A DNA stretch of 64,000 nucleotides from Paracoccus sp. S1E-3 (GCF_013868135.1 NZ_JACEMU010000016.1:1-64000), one strand, 5' to 3'; shown: positions 35,697 to 44,807, numbered from the stretch's first letter. Made by a program: numbers and translations. The notes: a model not told the origin generated them from the sequence alone.

Positions 35697-35735
35697 GGGG
35701 GGTTCCTAGCGGTTGGCGGGGGCTGGGTGAAGTCC

Positions 35736-36392
35736 CTAGCGCAGGTTGATACGTATTGCCGCAGCCGCCGCGAAGGGGATCAGCGCGCAGGTCAGCAGCG
35801 TGATGGCGGCCTGAAAGACCAAAGGCGTAGTTGCGTCCATGCCTGCTGCGCCGCGTCTCACCGCCTCGGCCCCGAACAGCAGGGTGGGGACGTAAAGCGG
35901 CAGCACCAGCAGGGACAGCAGCAGGCCACCCCGGCGCAGACCGACGGTAATGGCCGCGCCGAATGCGCCCAGCATCGACAGCGCCGGCGTCCCGATCAGC
36001 AGCGAAATCAGCAGATAGGGCACCGCGCGCGCCGGCAGATGCAGCAGCATCCCGAACAAAGGCGCGGCGAGGACCAATGGCAGCCCCGTGGTGATCCAAT
36101 GGGCGGCGGCCTTGACGGCAACGGCACCCTCCAGCGGCATGGGCGCGGTCGCCAGCAGATCCAGCGAGCCGTCCTCGAAATCCAGCGCGAATATCCGGTC
36201 CAGCGACAGCAGGCAGGCCAGCAACGCCCCGACCCAGAGAATGCCGGGGGCGATGCGCGACAGCATCTCGGCCTGGGGACCGACGCCGAAGGGAACCAGC
36301 GTGCAGACGATCAGGAAGAAAGCGAGGCCGAGGCCAAAGCCGCCGCCGGCACGGGTCGCCAGCTTCAGGTCGCGCAGCAGAAGGGCGATCAT
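35736..36392 (-). CDS. ccmB: Haem exporter permease CcmB
   Basis: 218-residue membrane subunit of the CcmAB ABC complex, with six transmembrane helices; the start MIALLLRDLKLATRAGGG fits the family. Conserved segments include LDRIFALDFEDGSLDLLATAP and VLPLYVPTLLFGAEAV. The frame is open 74 codons further upstream, but that stretch lacks membrane or family character and covers the odd 214-bp gap to ccmA. The RBS is weak. Confidence 0.94.
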   Translation of the reverse strand: MIALLLRDLKLATRAGGGFGLGLAFFLIVCTLVPFGVGPQAEMLSRIAPGILWVGALLACLLSLDRIFALDFEDGSLDLLATAPMPLEGAVAVKAAAHWITTGLPLVLAAPLFGMLLHLPARAVPYLLISLLIGTPALSMLGAFGAAITVGLRRGGLLLSLLVLPLYVPTLLFGAEAVRRGAAGMDATTPLVFQAAITLLTCALIPFAAAAAIRINLR

Positions 36393-36606
36393 TGCGGGAT
36401 GCCCCGGCATAGACCGGACATCCGGCCGCGTGCGGCAAAGGCCGTCCCCCAGCGGCAGCGTTGGGCAATCGTGGGCCGCGCTCGGGACGCAGGCAGCGCG
36501 CATATCTGTGACGGGGGCGGCCCGCTGGCTGTCCCGGCAGGCTCGGCGCCAACCCCCTCCCACCCGGCGAAGAAGACGTGATGAGGTGCAGGGCGGCAGG
36601 TGGCGA
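36393..36606 (-). other. 214-bp gap inside the ccm operon
   Basis: ccmA and ccmB are normally adjacent or overlapping, and all other junctions in this operon overlap or are within 40 bp. Here 214 bp separate them. The gap is GC-rich, open in the ccmB frame, and holds no RBS-preceded gene or motif that I can support. Confidence 0.5.
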
Positions 36607-37239
36607 TCATGCAAAGGCCTCGTTAAACCCGGCGGGCTTTACCACCCTGCCGGTGGACGACGCGCGATGGGCCATCAGGTCGAGCACCTCGGCCTCGGGC
36701 AGGCCCAGGTCGATATGCGTCGCCATCAGCGCCGCACCGCCCTGCCCCAGATGCGCGCGCACGGCACCGGCAAACAGCGCCACCGAATCCGCGTCCAGCG
36801 AGACGGTGGGTTCGTCCAGCACCCAGACCGGACGGCCGGAGACCAGCAGCCGCGCCAGCCCGAGGCGGCGCTTCTGCCCGGCGGACAGGGTGCCTGCGGG
36901 ACGCCCGGTCAGATCGCGCAGGTTCATCGCCTCGACCGCCGCAGCAATCTCGGCCCGACCGAAGACCTGCGCCCAGAAGCGCAGGTTTTCGGTCACCGTC
37001 AGGGCGGTTTTCAGTCCATCGGCATGGGCGGCATAGGCGATAGCGTCGGGCGCGGCCTCGATCCGGCCGGCGACGGCGGGTTGCAACCCCGCCACGGTGC
37101 GCAGAAGCGTGGTCTTGCCGATGCCGTTCGGGCCGCGCAGGATCAGCGCCTGCCCGGCCCCCAAGGTGAAGGTGACGCCTTCGACCGCCCGCATCCCGCC
37201 GCGCGCCACGGCAAGATCGTGGACGGACAGCAGGCTCAT
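36607..37239 (-). CDS. ccmA: Haem exporter ATP-binding protein CcmA
   Basis: ATPase of the CcmABCD complex; hydrolysis releases haem-loaded CcmE from CcmC. 210 residues, short as usual. Walker [10 protein letters not shown] (36-44), signature LSAGQKRRL, Walker [12 protein letters not shown] and the switch His in ATHIDLG. It overlaps the upstream Mth938-like gene by 4 bp. Confidence 0.95.
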   Translation of the reverse strand: MSLLSVHDLAVARGGMRAVEGVTFTLGAGQALILRGPNGIGKTTLLRTVAGLQPAVAGRIEAAPDAIAYAAHADGLKTALTVTENLRFWAQVFGRAEIAAAVEAMNLRDLTGRPAGTLSAGQKRRLGLARLLVSGRPVWVLDEPTVSLDADSVALFAGAVRAHLGQGGAALMATHIDLGLPEAEVLDLMAHRASSTGRVVKPAGFNEAFA

Positions 37240-37592
37240 ACCGGGATCAGCGCGCAGGCGACGCGCCGCCCCTCGGCCAGCAGGACATTGTAACTGCGCG
37301 CCGCGGAAGGCGAGGACATCGGCTCGGTCATAACCCCCAAGCCGTCCAGTTCGGCGATCAGATCGGCGGGGGGCACGGCAATGTCCGCGCCCATGCCCAG
37401 AAACAGCAGATCGACCTGCCCCGCCAGCGCCAGCAGGCCCGCACGATCGGCAATGCCGCCCCAGCCGGACACACCGACCGGGGACACGATCACCGCGCCT
37501 TCATGCACATTGCCACCGACGCGGAAGAAACCGGGGCCATAGCCATCCACCGGGACAGCACCGATCGGATATTCGGCCTCGGTCAGTTTCAT
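37236..37592 (-). CDS. Mth938-like domain protein (NDUFAF3-like)
   Basis: 118 residues beginning [19 protein letters not shown], a Mth938/DUF498 fold: [34 protein letters not shown], and [20 protein letters not shown]. The human relative NDUFAF3 is a complex I assembly factor, and its alphaproteobacterial homologues are known to sit beside yajC-secD-secF, as here. Its start overlaps the secF stop by one base and its end overlaps ccmA by four. The bacterial role is unproven. Confidence 0.88.
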   Translation of the reverse strand: MKLTEAEYPIGAVPVDGYGPGFFRVGGNVHEGAVIVSPVGVSGWGGIADRAGLLALAGQVDLLFLGMGADIAVPPADLIAELDGLGVMTEPMSSPSAARSYNVLLAEGRRVACALIPV

Positions 37593-38566
37593 CAGGGTGC
37601 TTCCGTGAACTTTTCCGGCAGCTTTTCGGGGTCGGGTTTCGACCAGTCCCGCTTCACCCCCAGCCACAGCACGATGTTCTTGGCGACATAGATCGTCGAG
37701 TAGCAACCGACGAAGACCCCCATCAGCATCGCGAAGACAAAGCCCCGGATGACGTCGCCGCCGAATATCAGCAGCGCCGTCAGCGCAATGGCCGTGGTCA
37801 CGGCGGTCATGATGGTGCGCGACAGCGTCTCGTTCACCGTCAGGTTCATCACGTCGATCAGGGGCATCGACTTGAACTTGATCAGATTTTCCCGAAGCCG
37901 GTCAAAAACGACCACCGTATCGTTGATCGAATAGCCGAGGATCGTCAGCAGCGCCGCGATGGTCGACAGGTCGAACTTCAGCTGGAACAGCGAGAAGATG
38001 CCCATCGTCAGCAACACGTCATGGACGATCGCCACCACGCCGCCCACGGCGAACTGCCATTCGAAGCGCAGCCAGATATACAGCAGGATCCCCGCCGAGG
38101 CGGCGACGACCGCATAGACGGCGGTCTTGATCAGCTCGGACGAGACCTTCGGCCCTACCGATTCAACCGCCGCGAAGGTGACATTCGGGTCCACCTCCTT
38201 CAGCGCCGCCTCGACCGTGGCGATCTGTTCGGGGCTCATCGCCGCGGTGCTGTCGCCGGCGCCGATGCGGACCTGCGCCACGTGCTTGCTTTCGCCGAAG
38301 CTCGGGTCGAACACCTCGGTGATGGAAACATCTTCCAGCCCCAGCGCCTGCAATGCGTTGCGATATTCGCCCACCTCGAAGGCGGTGGTGCTTTCGGTGC
38401 GGATGGTGGTGCCGCCCTTGAAGTCGATGCCGTAATTCAGCCCCATGGTCAGCAGCAGCACGACCGAGGCGACCATGGCGACGGCCGAGATGCCGAAGGT
38501 CAGGAACTGCCAGCGGAAGAAATTGATCTTGGTGTCGTCGGGGACGAGTTTCAGACGGAATGCCAT
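37592..38566 (-). CDS. secF: Protein translocase subunit SecF
   Basis: 324-residue RND-type membrane subunit that, with SecD, uses proton-motive force to complete preprotein export. Six transmembrane helices, GLNYGIDFKGGTTI in the first periplasmic region, and the family signature SINDTVVVFDRLREN. The start is MAFRLKLVPDD at 38566 with AGGGGG upstream; an ATG 15 codons earlier overlaps the intergenic RBS and is rejected. It lies 10 bp after secD. Confidence 0.96.
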   Translation of the reverse strand: MAFRLKLVPDDTKINFFRWQFLTFGISAVAMVASVVLLLTMGLNYGIDFKGGTTIRTESTTAFEVGEYRNALQALGLEDVSITEVFDPSFGESKHVAQVRIGAGDSTAAMSPEQIATVEAALKEVDPNVTFAAVESVGPKVSSELIKTAVYAVVAASAGILLYIWLRFEWQFAVGGVVAIVHDVLLTMGIFSLFQLKFDLSTIAALLTILGYSINDTVVVFDRLRENLIKFKSMPLIDVMNLTVNETLSRTIMTAVTTAIALTALLIFGGDVIRGFVFAMLMGVFVGCYSTIYVAKNIVLWLGVKRDWSKPDPEKLPEKFTEAP

Positions 38567-38576
38567 GATAGCCCCC

Positions 38577-40241
38577 TTACAGAACCAGCTGCTTCGGCTT
38601 GCGCCATTCATACCACATCACGATGATCAGGCGCGTCAGATAGATCGCGGTGAACACCGATGTGACCAGACCGATGGTCAGCGTCACCGCAAACCCTTTC
38701 ACCGGGCCAGACCCGATGAAGAACATCACCAGACCCGCAATGAAGGTGGTGACGTTGGCATCGATGATCGCCGACATCGCCTCCTGGAAGCCGGTGTCGA
38801 TGGATGCGGCGACGCGCTTGCCTTTGCGCAATTCTTCGCGGATGCGCTCGTAGATGATGACGTTGGCATCGACCGCAGTGCCGACCGTCAGCACGATCCC
38901 GGCAATCCCCGGCAGCGTCAGCGTGGCCCCGATGGCCGACATGACAGCCAGCAGCATAATCACGTTCACAATCACCGCGACCGAGGCAAAGACCCCGAAC
39001 AGCCCATAACTGGCGACGATATAGGCGACCACGCCAATAATGGCGATGATCGACCCCAGCTTGCCCGCATCGATGCTGTCCTGCCCCAGTTCCGGCCCGA
39101 TGGTACGTTCTTCGAGGAAGGTCAGCTTCGCCGGCAACGCGCCCGCGCGCAGCAGCACCGCCAGCTGGGTGGAACCGGCGACATCCATCGATCCCGAAAT
39201 CTGGCCCGAGCCGGTGGTGATCGCATCGCGGATGACCGGGGCGGAGATCACCTCGTTATCCAGGATGATGGCAAAAGGCTGGCCGATATTGGCAGCCGTA
39301 TAGGCCCCGAACTTGCGTGCCCCCGAGGGGTTGAAGGTGAAATTCACCGCCGGTTGGCTGTTCTGGTCAAAGGCCGGCTGCGCGTTGGTCAGCTCCTCGC
39401 CGGTCACCACGGGGGTGTTTTCGATCATATAGTAAACGCCCGGCTCGTCCTGCGAGGGCAGCAGCACATTGCCGACGCCCGGACGGGCATTGGCATCGGT
39501 GGTGCGCCCGACGACCGGATTGAAGGTCAGCTTGGCGGTCGTGCCGATCAGTTCCTTCAGCTCGGCCGCGGAACCGATGCCCGGCACCTGGATCAGGATG
39601 CGGTCCGCACCCTGACGCTGGATGGTCGGCTCGCGGGTGCCCACTTCGTCCACGCGGCGGCGCACGATTTCCAGCGATTGCTGGATGGTGCGGTCATTGG
39701 CGGCCGCCTTTTCGGCATCCGACAGCTTCACCCGCAGAATATTCCCCGAAGCAGTGATATCCAGATCCATCTGGCCCGCCCCGGTCAGCGTCACCACCGG
39801 TGTCGCGAGGCCGCGCGCGATTTCCACCGCCTTGGCCATCTGGTCGGCATTCTCGATTTCGATATGCAGTTCACCCTCGGGGCCCGGAACGCGGCGGACC
39901 GCCCCCACCAGATCGCGCTGATCGGCAAGCGCCCGGCGCAGTTCCGGCCACAGAGAATCCATCCGTGCCTTGTAGACGTCTCCGGTATGGACCTCGGCCA
40001 GCAGATGCGCCCCGCCCCGCAGGTCGAGCCCCAGATTGACCAGCCCGCTCGGCATCCAATTCGGCCAGCCGTCGATCGCGGCCTGCTGTTCGGGGGTGAC
40101 AAACCCGGCCTTTTCGGATGCGGCCAGGGCGTCGTTATGCGCCTCGACACGCGAATAGAACAGGTTCGGCGCGGCCCAAAGCAGACCGATTGCCACCACG
40201 CCCAGAATCAGGACGCGCTTCCAGAGCGGGATATGCATCAT
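38577..40241 (-). CDS. secD: Protein translocase subunit SecD
   Basis: 554-residue partner of SecF. N-terminal helix (VLILGVVAIGLLWAAPNLF), GLDLRGGAHLLAEV, a large periplasmic P1 domain, and five C-terminal helices with TVGTAVDANVIIYERIREELRKGK, the SecD signature. Two consecutive ATG codons make the exact start uncertain by one residue. It starts 12 bp after yajC. Confidence 0.97.
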   Translation of the reverse strand: MMHIPLWKRVLILGVVAIGLLWAAPNLFYSRVEAHNDALAASEKAGFVTPEQQAAIDGWPNWMPSGLVNLGLDLRGGAHLLAEVHTGDVYKARMDSLWPELRRALADQRDLVGAVRRVPGPEGELHIEIENADQMAKAVEIARGLATPVVTLTGAGQMDLDITASGNILRVKLSDAEKAAANDRTIQQSLEIVRRRVDEVGTREPTIQRQGADRILIQVPGIGSAAELKELIGTTAKLTFNPVVGRTTDANARPGVGNVLLPSQDEPGVYYMIENTPVVTGEELTNAQPAFDQNSQPAVNFTFNPSGARKFGAYTAANIGQPFAIILDNEVISAPVIRDAITTGSGQISGSMDVAGSTQLAVLLRAGALPAKLTFLEERTIGPELGQDSIDAGKLGSIIAIIGVVAYIVASYGLFGVFASVAVIVNVIMLLAVMSAIGATLTLPGIAGIVLTVGTAVDANVIIYERIREELRKGKRVAASIDTGFQEAMSAIIDANVTTFIAGLVMFFIGSGPVKGFAVTLTIGLVTSVFTAIYLTRLIIVMWYEWRKPKQLVL

Positions 40242-40253
40242 GGCGGGAGGGCC

Positions 40254-40586
40254 TTAGCTGTTGGCGGCGGCGGGGGTGGTCTGGGTCACAACCTGCGCGA
40301 TGGTCGCGCGAACGACGCGGACCTTCACGCCCTGCGCGATCTCGACGGTCAGTTCGTCATCCTTGACATCGGTGACCTTGCCGATCAGCCCGCCCTGGGT
40401 AACCACGTGATCGCCACGCTTCAGTTCGGCCACCATGTTGCGGTGATCCTTCATGCGCTTCTGCTGCGGGCGCAGGATCAGGAAATACATGATCACGAAG
40501 ATCAGGATCAGCGGAATGAACTGGGCGATGGCGCCAGCGCCACCGGCGCCTCCGGCGGTTTGGGCATAGGCGGGGGTGACAAACAT
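40254..40586 (-). CDS. yajC: Preprotein translocase subunit YajC
   Basis: 110-residue single-pass membrane protein: FIPLILIFVIMYFLILRPQQKRMK gives the transmembrane helix (about 22-40) and the conserved RPQQKR; the cytoplasmic part has LKRGDHVVTQGGLIGKV. It binds SecDF in the holotranslocon. First gene of the yajC-secDF-Mth938-ccm run, divergent from mazG. Confidence 0.95.
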   Translation of the reverse strand: MFVTPAYAQTAGGAGGAGAIAQFIPLILIFVIMYFLILRPQQKRMKDHRNMVAELKRGDHVVTQGGLIGKVTDVKDDELTVEIAQGVKVRVVRATIAQVVTQTTPAAANS

Positions 40587-40634
40587 CGGCGGTCCTTTCG
40601 CGAAACGGGGCGTCCCACCCCGGAGTTGCGGCGC

Positions 40635-40663
40635 AACCTAATCTTGAGGCGCGCAGATAGCAA
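40635..40663 (-). promoter_or_regulatory. Candidate promoter of the yajC-sec-ccm run
   Basis: On the minus strand TTGCTA (40658-40663) and TAGGTT (40635-40640) are separated by 17 bp, about 50 bp before the yajC start. The -10 is poor (three of six). Confidence 0.35.
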
Positions 40664-40766
40664 GGAAGCCGCGCAAAGACAGGACTGAACTCTGCGTGGG
40701 GTGGGGGCGAAACATGGACTCCGGGGGCCGTTTATGGCACCCCTGCCTCACGCGAAGGAGCAAAAC

Positions 40767-41603
40767 ATGACCGCCACGCCCGCCGCCCTGCCCCATTCCG
40801 AAGCGACCCACCGCGCCCAGGCCGAGATCGCCCGGCTGATCGACATCATGGCCGCTCTGCGCGACCCGCAGACGGGCTGCCCCTGGGATATCGAGCAGGA
40901 TTTCGCCTCGATCTCGCCCTACACGATCGAAGAAGCGCATGAGGTCGCTGACGCCATCGCCCGCGAGGCCTGGGACGAATTTCCGGGCGAATTGGGCGAT
41001 CTGCTGCTGCAGGTGGTCTTTCACGCCCAGATGGCGACGGAAAAGGGCATGTTCGATTTCGCCGATGTCGCGGCGAAGATCTCGGACAAGCTGATCGCGC
41101 GGCATCCGCATGTTTTCGGCGACGAATCGCGGGACAAATCCGCCGCCCAGCAGATCAAGGACTGGGAGGCGATCAAGGCGGTGGAACGCGCCGCCAAAGC
41201 CGAAAAGGGCGTGCTGGACGGCGTGGCCCTCGGGCTGCCCGCACTAACGCGCGCGCTGAAACTGCAGAACCGCGCCGCCCGCGTGGGCTTCGACTGGCCC
41301 GGTCCCGAGCAGGTGCTCGACAAGATCCGCGAGGAATCCGCCGAACTGGTCGAAGCCCGCGACAGCGCCGACCGCGCCCATCTGACGGAAGAATTCGGCG
41401 ATCTGCTGTTCGTGATGGCCAATCTCGCCCGCCATCTGGACATCGACCCCGAGGAAGCCCTGCGCGGCGCCAACGCCAAATTCACCCGGCGTTTCCAGTC
41501 GATCGAGGCTGCCCTGCACGCTCAGGGGCGCCGCCCCGAGGAGTCGTCGCTGGCGGAAATGGATGCGCTCTGGGACGCGGCCAAGGCTGAGGAACGGAAA
41601 TAA
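40767..41603 (+). CDS. mazG: Nucleoside triphosphate pyrophosphohydrolase MazG
   Basis: Cytoplasmic house-cleaning enzyme hydrolysing (d)NTPs to monophosphate and pyrophosphate. 278 residues with two MazG repeats: EEAHEVADAI (55-64) with ELGDLLLQVVFHAQ in the first, and EESAELVEARDS with EEFGDLLFVMANLARHL in the second; the N-terminal CPWDIEQDFASI is diagnostic. GAAGGAG lies six bases before the ATG. Confidence 0.96.
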   Translation: MTATPAALPHSEATHRAQAEIARLIDIMAALRDPQTGCPWDIEQDFASISPYTIEEAHEVADAIAREAWDEFPGELGDLLLQVVFHAQMATEKGMFDFADVAAKISDKLIARHPHVFGDESRDKSAAQQIKDWEAIKAVERAAKAEKGVLDGVALGLPALTRALKLQNRAARVGFDWPGPEQVLDKIREESAELVEARDSADRAHLTEEFGDLLFVMANLARHLDIDPEEALRGANAKFTRRFQSIEAALHAQGRRPEESSLAEMDALWDAAKAEERK

Positions 41604-41625
41604 TGCCTCCGGCGGGGATATTTTA

Positions 41626-41649
41626 ACCAGAATGAAAGGTTAAAGCGTT
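41626..41649 (+). repeat. Copy 2 of the GGATATTT...CCAGA..GAAAGG element
   Basis: Starts 22 bp after the mazG stop codon; 21 of 24 bases match the copy at 9665-9688. A GC-rich CCTCCGGCGGGG precedes it. Confidence 0.6.
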
Positions 41650-41700
41650 ACGCAGACCGGGCGGTACAGGCGGGGACGCCGATGACCGCCCAGAGTGAAA

Positions 41701-41754
41701 GCGCCCTGCCGGACCGCCCGCATGGGGCCGCCCGGCAGGGCGCGGCCGTTTTCA
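41701..41754 (+). terminator. Possible terminator downstream of mazG
   Basis: A 12-bp perfect stem (41701-41712 with 41732-41743) is followed by GGCCGTTTTC. The 19-nt loop and the 97-bp distance from the mazG stop make it less certain. Confidence 0.45.
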
Positions 41755-41786
41755 TTCTGGCAGATTTCATTCTGGCAGAAATATCC
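41750..41786 (-). repeat. Inverted copy 3 of the element with a 15-bp tandem duplication
   Basis: Bases 41765-41786 on the minus strand read GGATATTT-CTG-CCAGAATGAAA, matching copy 2 except for the three central bases. The outer 15 bp (TTTCATTCTGGCAGA on the plus strand) are duplicated in tandem at 41750-41764. It lies downstream of trmB in the trmB direction. Confidence 0.6.
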
Positions 41787-41829
41787 CGGGGTCCGGGGCA
41801 GCGCCCCGGTCTGCCTTCTCTGGTCGGCC

Positions 41830-42534
41830 TCAGACCCGGCGAAAGGAGATATAGGTGGGCGTGCGCCCTTCGCGCAGGGCCTTTTGTTCGTATCGGGTCG
41901 AGGGCCAGTCCGGCCAGGCCCCTGCCCGCAGGCTGACCAGCTCGAAACCCGCCTTCGGCACCTCGGACAGGGTCTGGCGCACATAGGACGGGATGTCGGT
42001 CGCCACCCGGAATTCGGCGCCGGGCGCCATCACGCGGTGCAGCGGGATCAGGTGCTCCGGGGTCACGAAGCGGCGACGGTGATGGCGCGTCTTCGGCCAG
42101 GGATCGGGGTAGTTCAGGAAGGCTTTCGCGATGGAGCCTTCGGGCAGCACATCCATCAGATCGCGCGCATCGCCGGGATGGACGCTGACATTGCTGACCC
42201 CGGCCGCCTTGATCTTGCCGACCAGCATGGCCACGCCGTTGATGAAAGGTTCGCAGCCGACGATGCCAATTCCGGGATAGGTGGCGGCCATATGGACCAT
42301 ATGCTCGCCCCCGCCAAAGCCGATTTCCAGCCAGACCGGTGGCTGACCGTCGAAAAAGGCGGCTGGATCGACGGGATTGCGATCGGGGTTGTCGGACAGC
42401 GTGATGCCCTGCGGGCGCAGGGCGCCGAGATCATCCGCCAGATAGCCCTTCTGGCTGCGCCGCAGGGTTTTGCCGTGCCGCCGGCCATAGAAGTTGCGAT
42501 GCGTCGGGTTCGGGTCGAATGGCTTGTCTGACAT
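41830..42534 (-). CDS. trmB: tRNA (guanine-N7-)-methyltransferase
   Basis: SAM-dependent enzyme making m7G46 in tRNA variable loops. 234 residues. NFYGRRHGKTLR at the N-terminus, SAM motif LEIGFGGGEHM, and the hallmark NYPDPWPKTRHHRRRF are present, with the C-terminal TRYEQKALREGR. It is convergent with mazG and divergent from the SLC13 permease. Confidence 0.97.
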   Translation of the reverse strand: MSDKPFDPNPTHRNFYGRRHGKTLRRSQKGYLADDLGALRPQGITLSDNPDRNPVDPAAFFDGQPPVWLEIGFGGGEHMVHMAATYPGIGIVGCEPFINGVAMLVGKIKAAGVSNVSVHPGDARDLMDVLPEGSIAKAFLNYPDPWPKTRHHRRRFVTPEHLIPLHRVMAPGAEFRVATDIPSYVRQTLSEVPKAGFELVSLRAGAWPDWPSTRYEQKALREGRTPTYISFRRV

Positions 42535-42618
42535 GGCGGCTCCTCTGCCCCGGAGAGGGGGCTCTGGTCAAGCCCGCGCGGACATGACAGGATCGCCTTC
42601 ACTTTGGGCAGAGCGCGC

Positions 42619-44409
42619 ATGACCTCCGATCAGATCACGCTTTTCATCCTTTTCGCGGTCGTGATGGTCCTGATGATCTGGGGGAAATGGCGCTATGACA
42701 TCGTGGCCTTTGCCGGCCTGATTGCGGGCGTGCTGACCGGGATTGTCCCGGCGGGGCAGGCGTTTTCCGGCTTTGCGAACCCCGCCACCATGACCGTGGC
42801 GCTGATTCTGGTCGTCACGGCCGGGTTGCAACGTGCCGGGGTGGTTGCCATGCTGACCAGGCTTCTGTCGGGGGCCAAGCGCTCGGTCGCCGCCCATGTG
42901 GCCATCATCGGCGGCGTCGGGGCGTTCATTTCCGGTTTCATGAATAATGTGGCCGCATTGGCGATCCTGATGCCCATCGATATCCAGACCGCCCGCAAGG
43001 CCGGGCGCAGCCCGGCGCTGACGCTGATGCCGCTGGCCTTCGCGACGATTCTGGGCGGCATGACCACGCTGATCGGCACGCCACCGAACCTGCTGGTGTC
43101 GCAGTTCCGTGAAAGCGAGACCGGCGAAGGCTTCAGGATGTTCGACTTCCTGCCGGTCGGCGGCGCCGTGGCCGTCGCCGGCGTGGTCTTCATCGCGCTG
43201 ATCGGCTGGCGTCTGATTCCGCGGCGCGAAGGCGCCAGACTCGACGACAGCCGCGAGGCATTGCGCGACTATGTCGCCCAGCTCGTCCTGCCCGAAACCA
43301 GCGGCGTCGTCGGCAAACCGCTGGGGGAGATCATCGATGCGGCCGGCGATGTGGCCATTCTCGCCGTCGAGCGGGGGGGCACGCGCTATTACCGCACCTC
43401 GCGGATGATCGTGCTGCATGCGGGCGACCGGTTGATCATCGAGGCCAGCCCCGAGGCGATGGAGGAGTTCCGCACCGACCTGGGCCTCGCCTATCCCGAA
43501 ACCCGCGAAGGCGAGGCCGAGGGCGATTCGCGCCGGGCGCGCCTCGATGCCGGCGGCCGCGTGCTGGTCGAGGCGGTGGTGCCGCTACGTTCGCGTCTGA
43601 TCGGACGGCGCGGCGATCGGCTGTTTCGGGGCAATGACGTCGATGGCATGTTGCTGGGCATCCTGCGCGAGGGGCTGACGCTGCGCGAAAAGTTGAACAC
43701 CAAGCGCATCCGGCATGGCGACGTGCTGCTGTTGCTGCTGCCCGAGGACGGGGTGGCGGCAGCGCTGAACCCGCGCGATCTGATGGCGCTGGAGGGCAGC
43801 GCCACACAGGTGACCAAGGAACATCGCCTGTGGGGAGCGCTGTTGATTTTCGCGGGTGCGATTGCGCTGACCAGCATGGGCGTGCTGACCATGCCCATCG
43901 CGCTTGCACTGGTGCTGCTGCTGTTCGTGCTGGGCAAGGTGCTGTCGCCCGAGGAGCTTTACGACCATATCGACTGGCCGATCATCGTATTGCTGGGCGC
44001 GATGATCCCGCTGGGGATGGCGCTGGAAACGACCGGAGGATCGGCGCTGATCGCCAGCGGACTGGAGCGGTTGACAGCTGGCTATCCGCCATGGGTGGCG
44101 CTGTCGCTGCTGATGGTCGCAACCATGTTCATGTCCGATGTGCTGAACAACAACGCCACGACCATTCTGGCCGCGCCGGTCTCGATCGACCTCGCCAACC
44201 AGATCGGCGTGAACCCGGATGCATTTCTGATGGGGGTGGCGGTCGCGGCGTCCTGCGCATTCCTGACGCCGATCGGGCATCAGAACAACACGCTCATTCT
44301 CGGGCCGGGGGGATACCATTTCGGCGATTACTGGCGGCTCGGGTTGCCGCTGGAGATCATCGTGATGCTGGTCTCGGTGCCGCTTCTGCTGGTTTTCTTT
44401 CCGCTGTGA
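42619..44409 (+). CDS. SLC13-family permease with central RCK_C domains
   Basis: 596 residues: two membrane halves (about 1-200 and 400-596) flanking a soluble middle with two TrkA-C (RCK_C) domains (LPETSGVVGKPLGEII ... LHAGDRLIIEAS; PLRSRLIGRRGDRLFRGNDVDGMLLGILREG ... RHGDVLLLLLPED). Conserved permease segments are NNVAALAILMPI, TTLIGTPPNLLVS, and NNNATTILAAPVSIDLA ... TPIGHQNNTLILGPGGYHFGDYWRLG. Relatives move sulfate, dicarboxylates or other anions with Na+ or H+; the substrate is not predictable here. The ATG at 42619 is chosen over a TTG five codons upstream. Confidence 0.88.
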   Translation: MTSDQITLFILFAVVMVLMIWGKWRYDIVAFAGLIAGVLTGIVPAGQAFSGFANPATMTVALILVVTAGLQRAGVVAMLTRLLSGAKRSVAAHVAIIGGVGAFISGFMNNVAALAILMPIDIQTARKAGRSPALTLMPLAFATILGGMTTLIGTPPNLLVSQFRESETGEGFRMFDFLPVGGAVAVAGVVFIALIGWRLIPRREGARLDDSREALRDYVAQLVLPETSGVVGKPLGEIIDAAGDVAILAVERGGTRYYRTSRMIVLHAGDRLIIEASPEAMEEFRTDLGLAYPETREGEAEGDSRRARLDAGGRVLVEAVVPLRSRLIGRRGDRLFRGNDVDGMLLGILREGLTLREKLNTKRIRHGDVLLLLLPEDGVAAALNPRDLMALEGSATQVTKEHRLWGALLIFAGAIALTSMGVLTMPIALALVLLLFVLGKVLSPEELYDHIDWPIIVLLGAMIPLGMALETTGGSALIASGLERLTAGYPPWVALSLLMVATMFMSDVLNNNATTILAAPVSIDLANQIGVNPDAFLMGVAVAASCAFLTPIGHQNNTLILGPGGYHFGDYWRLGLPLEIIVMLVSVPLLLVFFPL

Positions 44410-44753
44410 GGGCCGGCGTCGGGTCCGCCACAAACCGCAAGGGCGGCGTGAGACATCGCGCGGCCCTATGGCGCGATTGCGGGGCCCAGATCCGTAATTC
44501 CCGCTGCGGCATGCGATGGTGCCGGATCATCGGCGCGCGGGCTGCAGATCGACCAAACAGGTGACATCCCCAGGACGGATCGCAGGTGGTCGCGAAAATC
44601 ACCGCTATCGCGCTGCGCCGTCGCCTGCAAAGTCGCCGCCTGCCCGTTGGCATTGACCACCGCGACAATCATAGCTGGCGCAGCGGCGCCGCTTCGTCAA
44701 CCGACCCGTTGGGCGGGTCGGACGCTTGACCGGCCACGCGCATGGTGCGAATG
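44410..44753. other. 344-bp region without a supported gene
   Basis: GC-rich region between the permease and rnj. A 7-bp inverted repeat CCGACCC/GGGTCGG (44701-44721) could be a terminator for the permease, but no T run follows. A 68-codon minus-strand frame (about 44466-44672) lacks an RBS and any recognisable motif. Confidence 0.4.
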
Positions 44754-44790
44754 AAAACGCGCGCGGCCCCGGCTGCGGGTTCGCGCGCGT
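44754..44790 (-). terminator. Terminator of the nuo-birA-coaX-rnj run
   Basis: A 9-bp outer stem ACGCGCGCG/CGCGCGCGT (44757-44765 with 44782-44790) with a GC-rich interior is followed on the minus strand by TTTTC. It lies 18 bp after the rnj stop. Confidence 0.75.
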
Positions 44791-44807
44791 CCGCGATGTG
44801 CTGGCGA

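Noticed and set aside
44466-44672. 68-codon minus-strand frame between the SLC13 permease and rnj
   Set aside because: No RBS, no motif, and composition like the surrounding noncoding DNA; not enough to call a gene.
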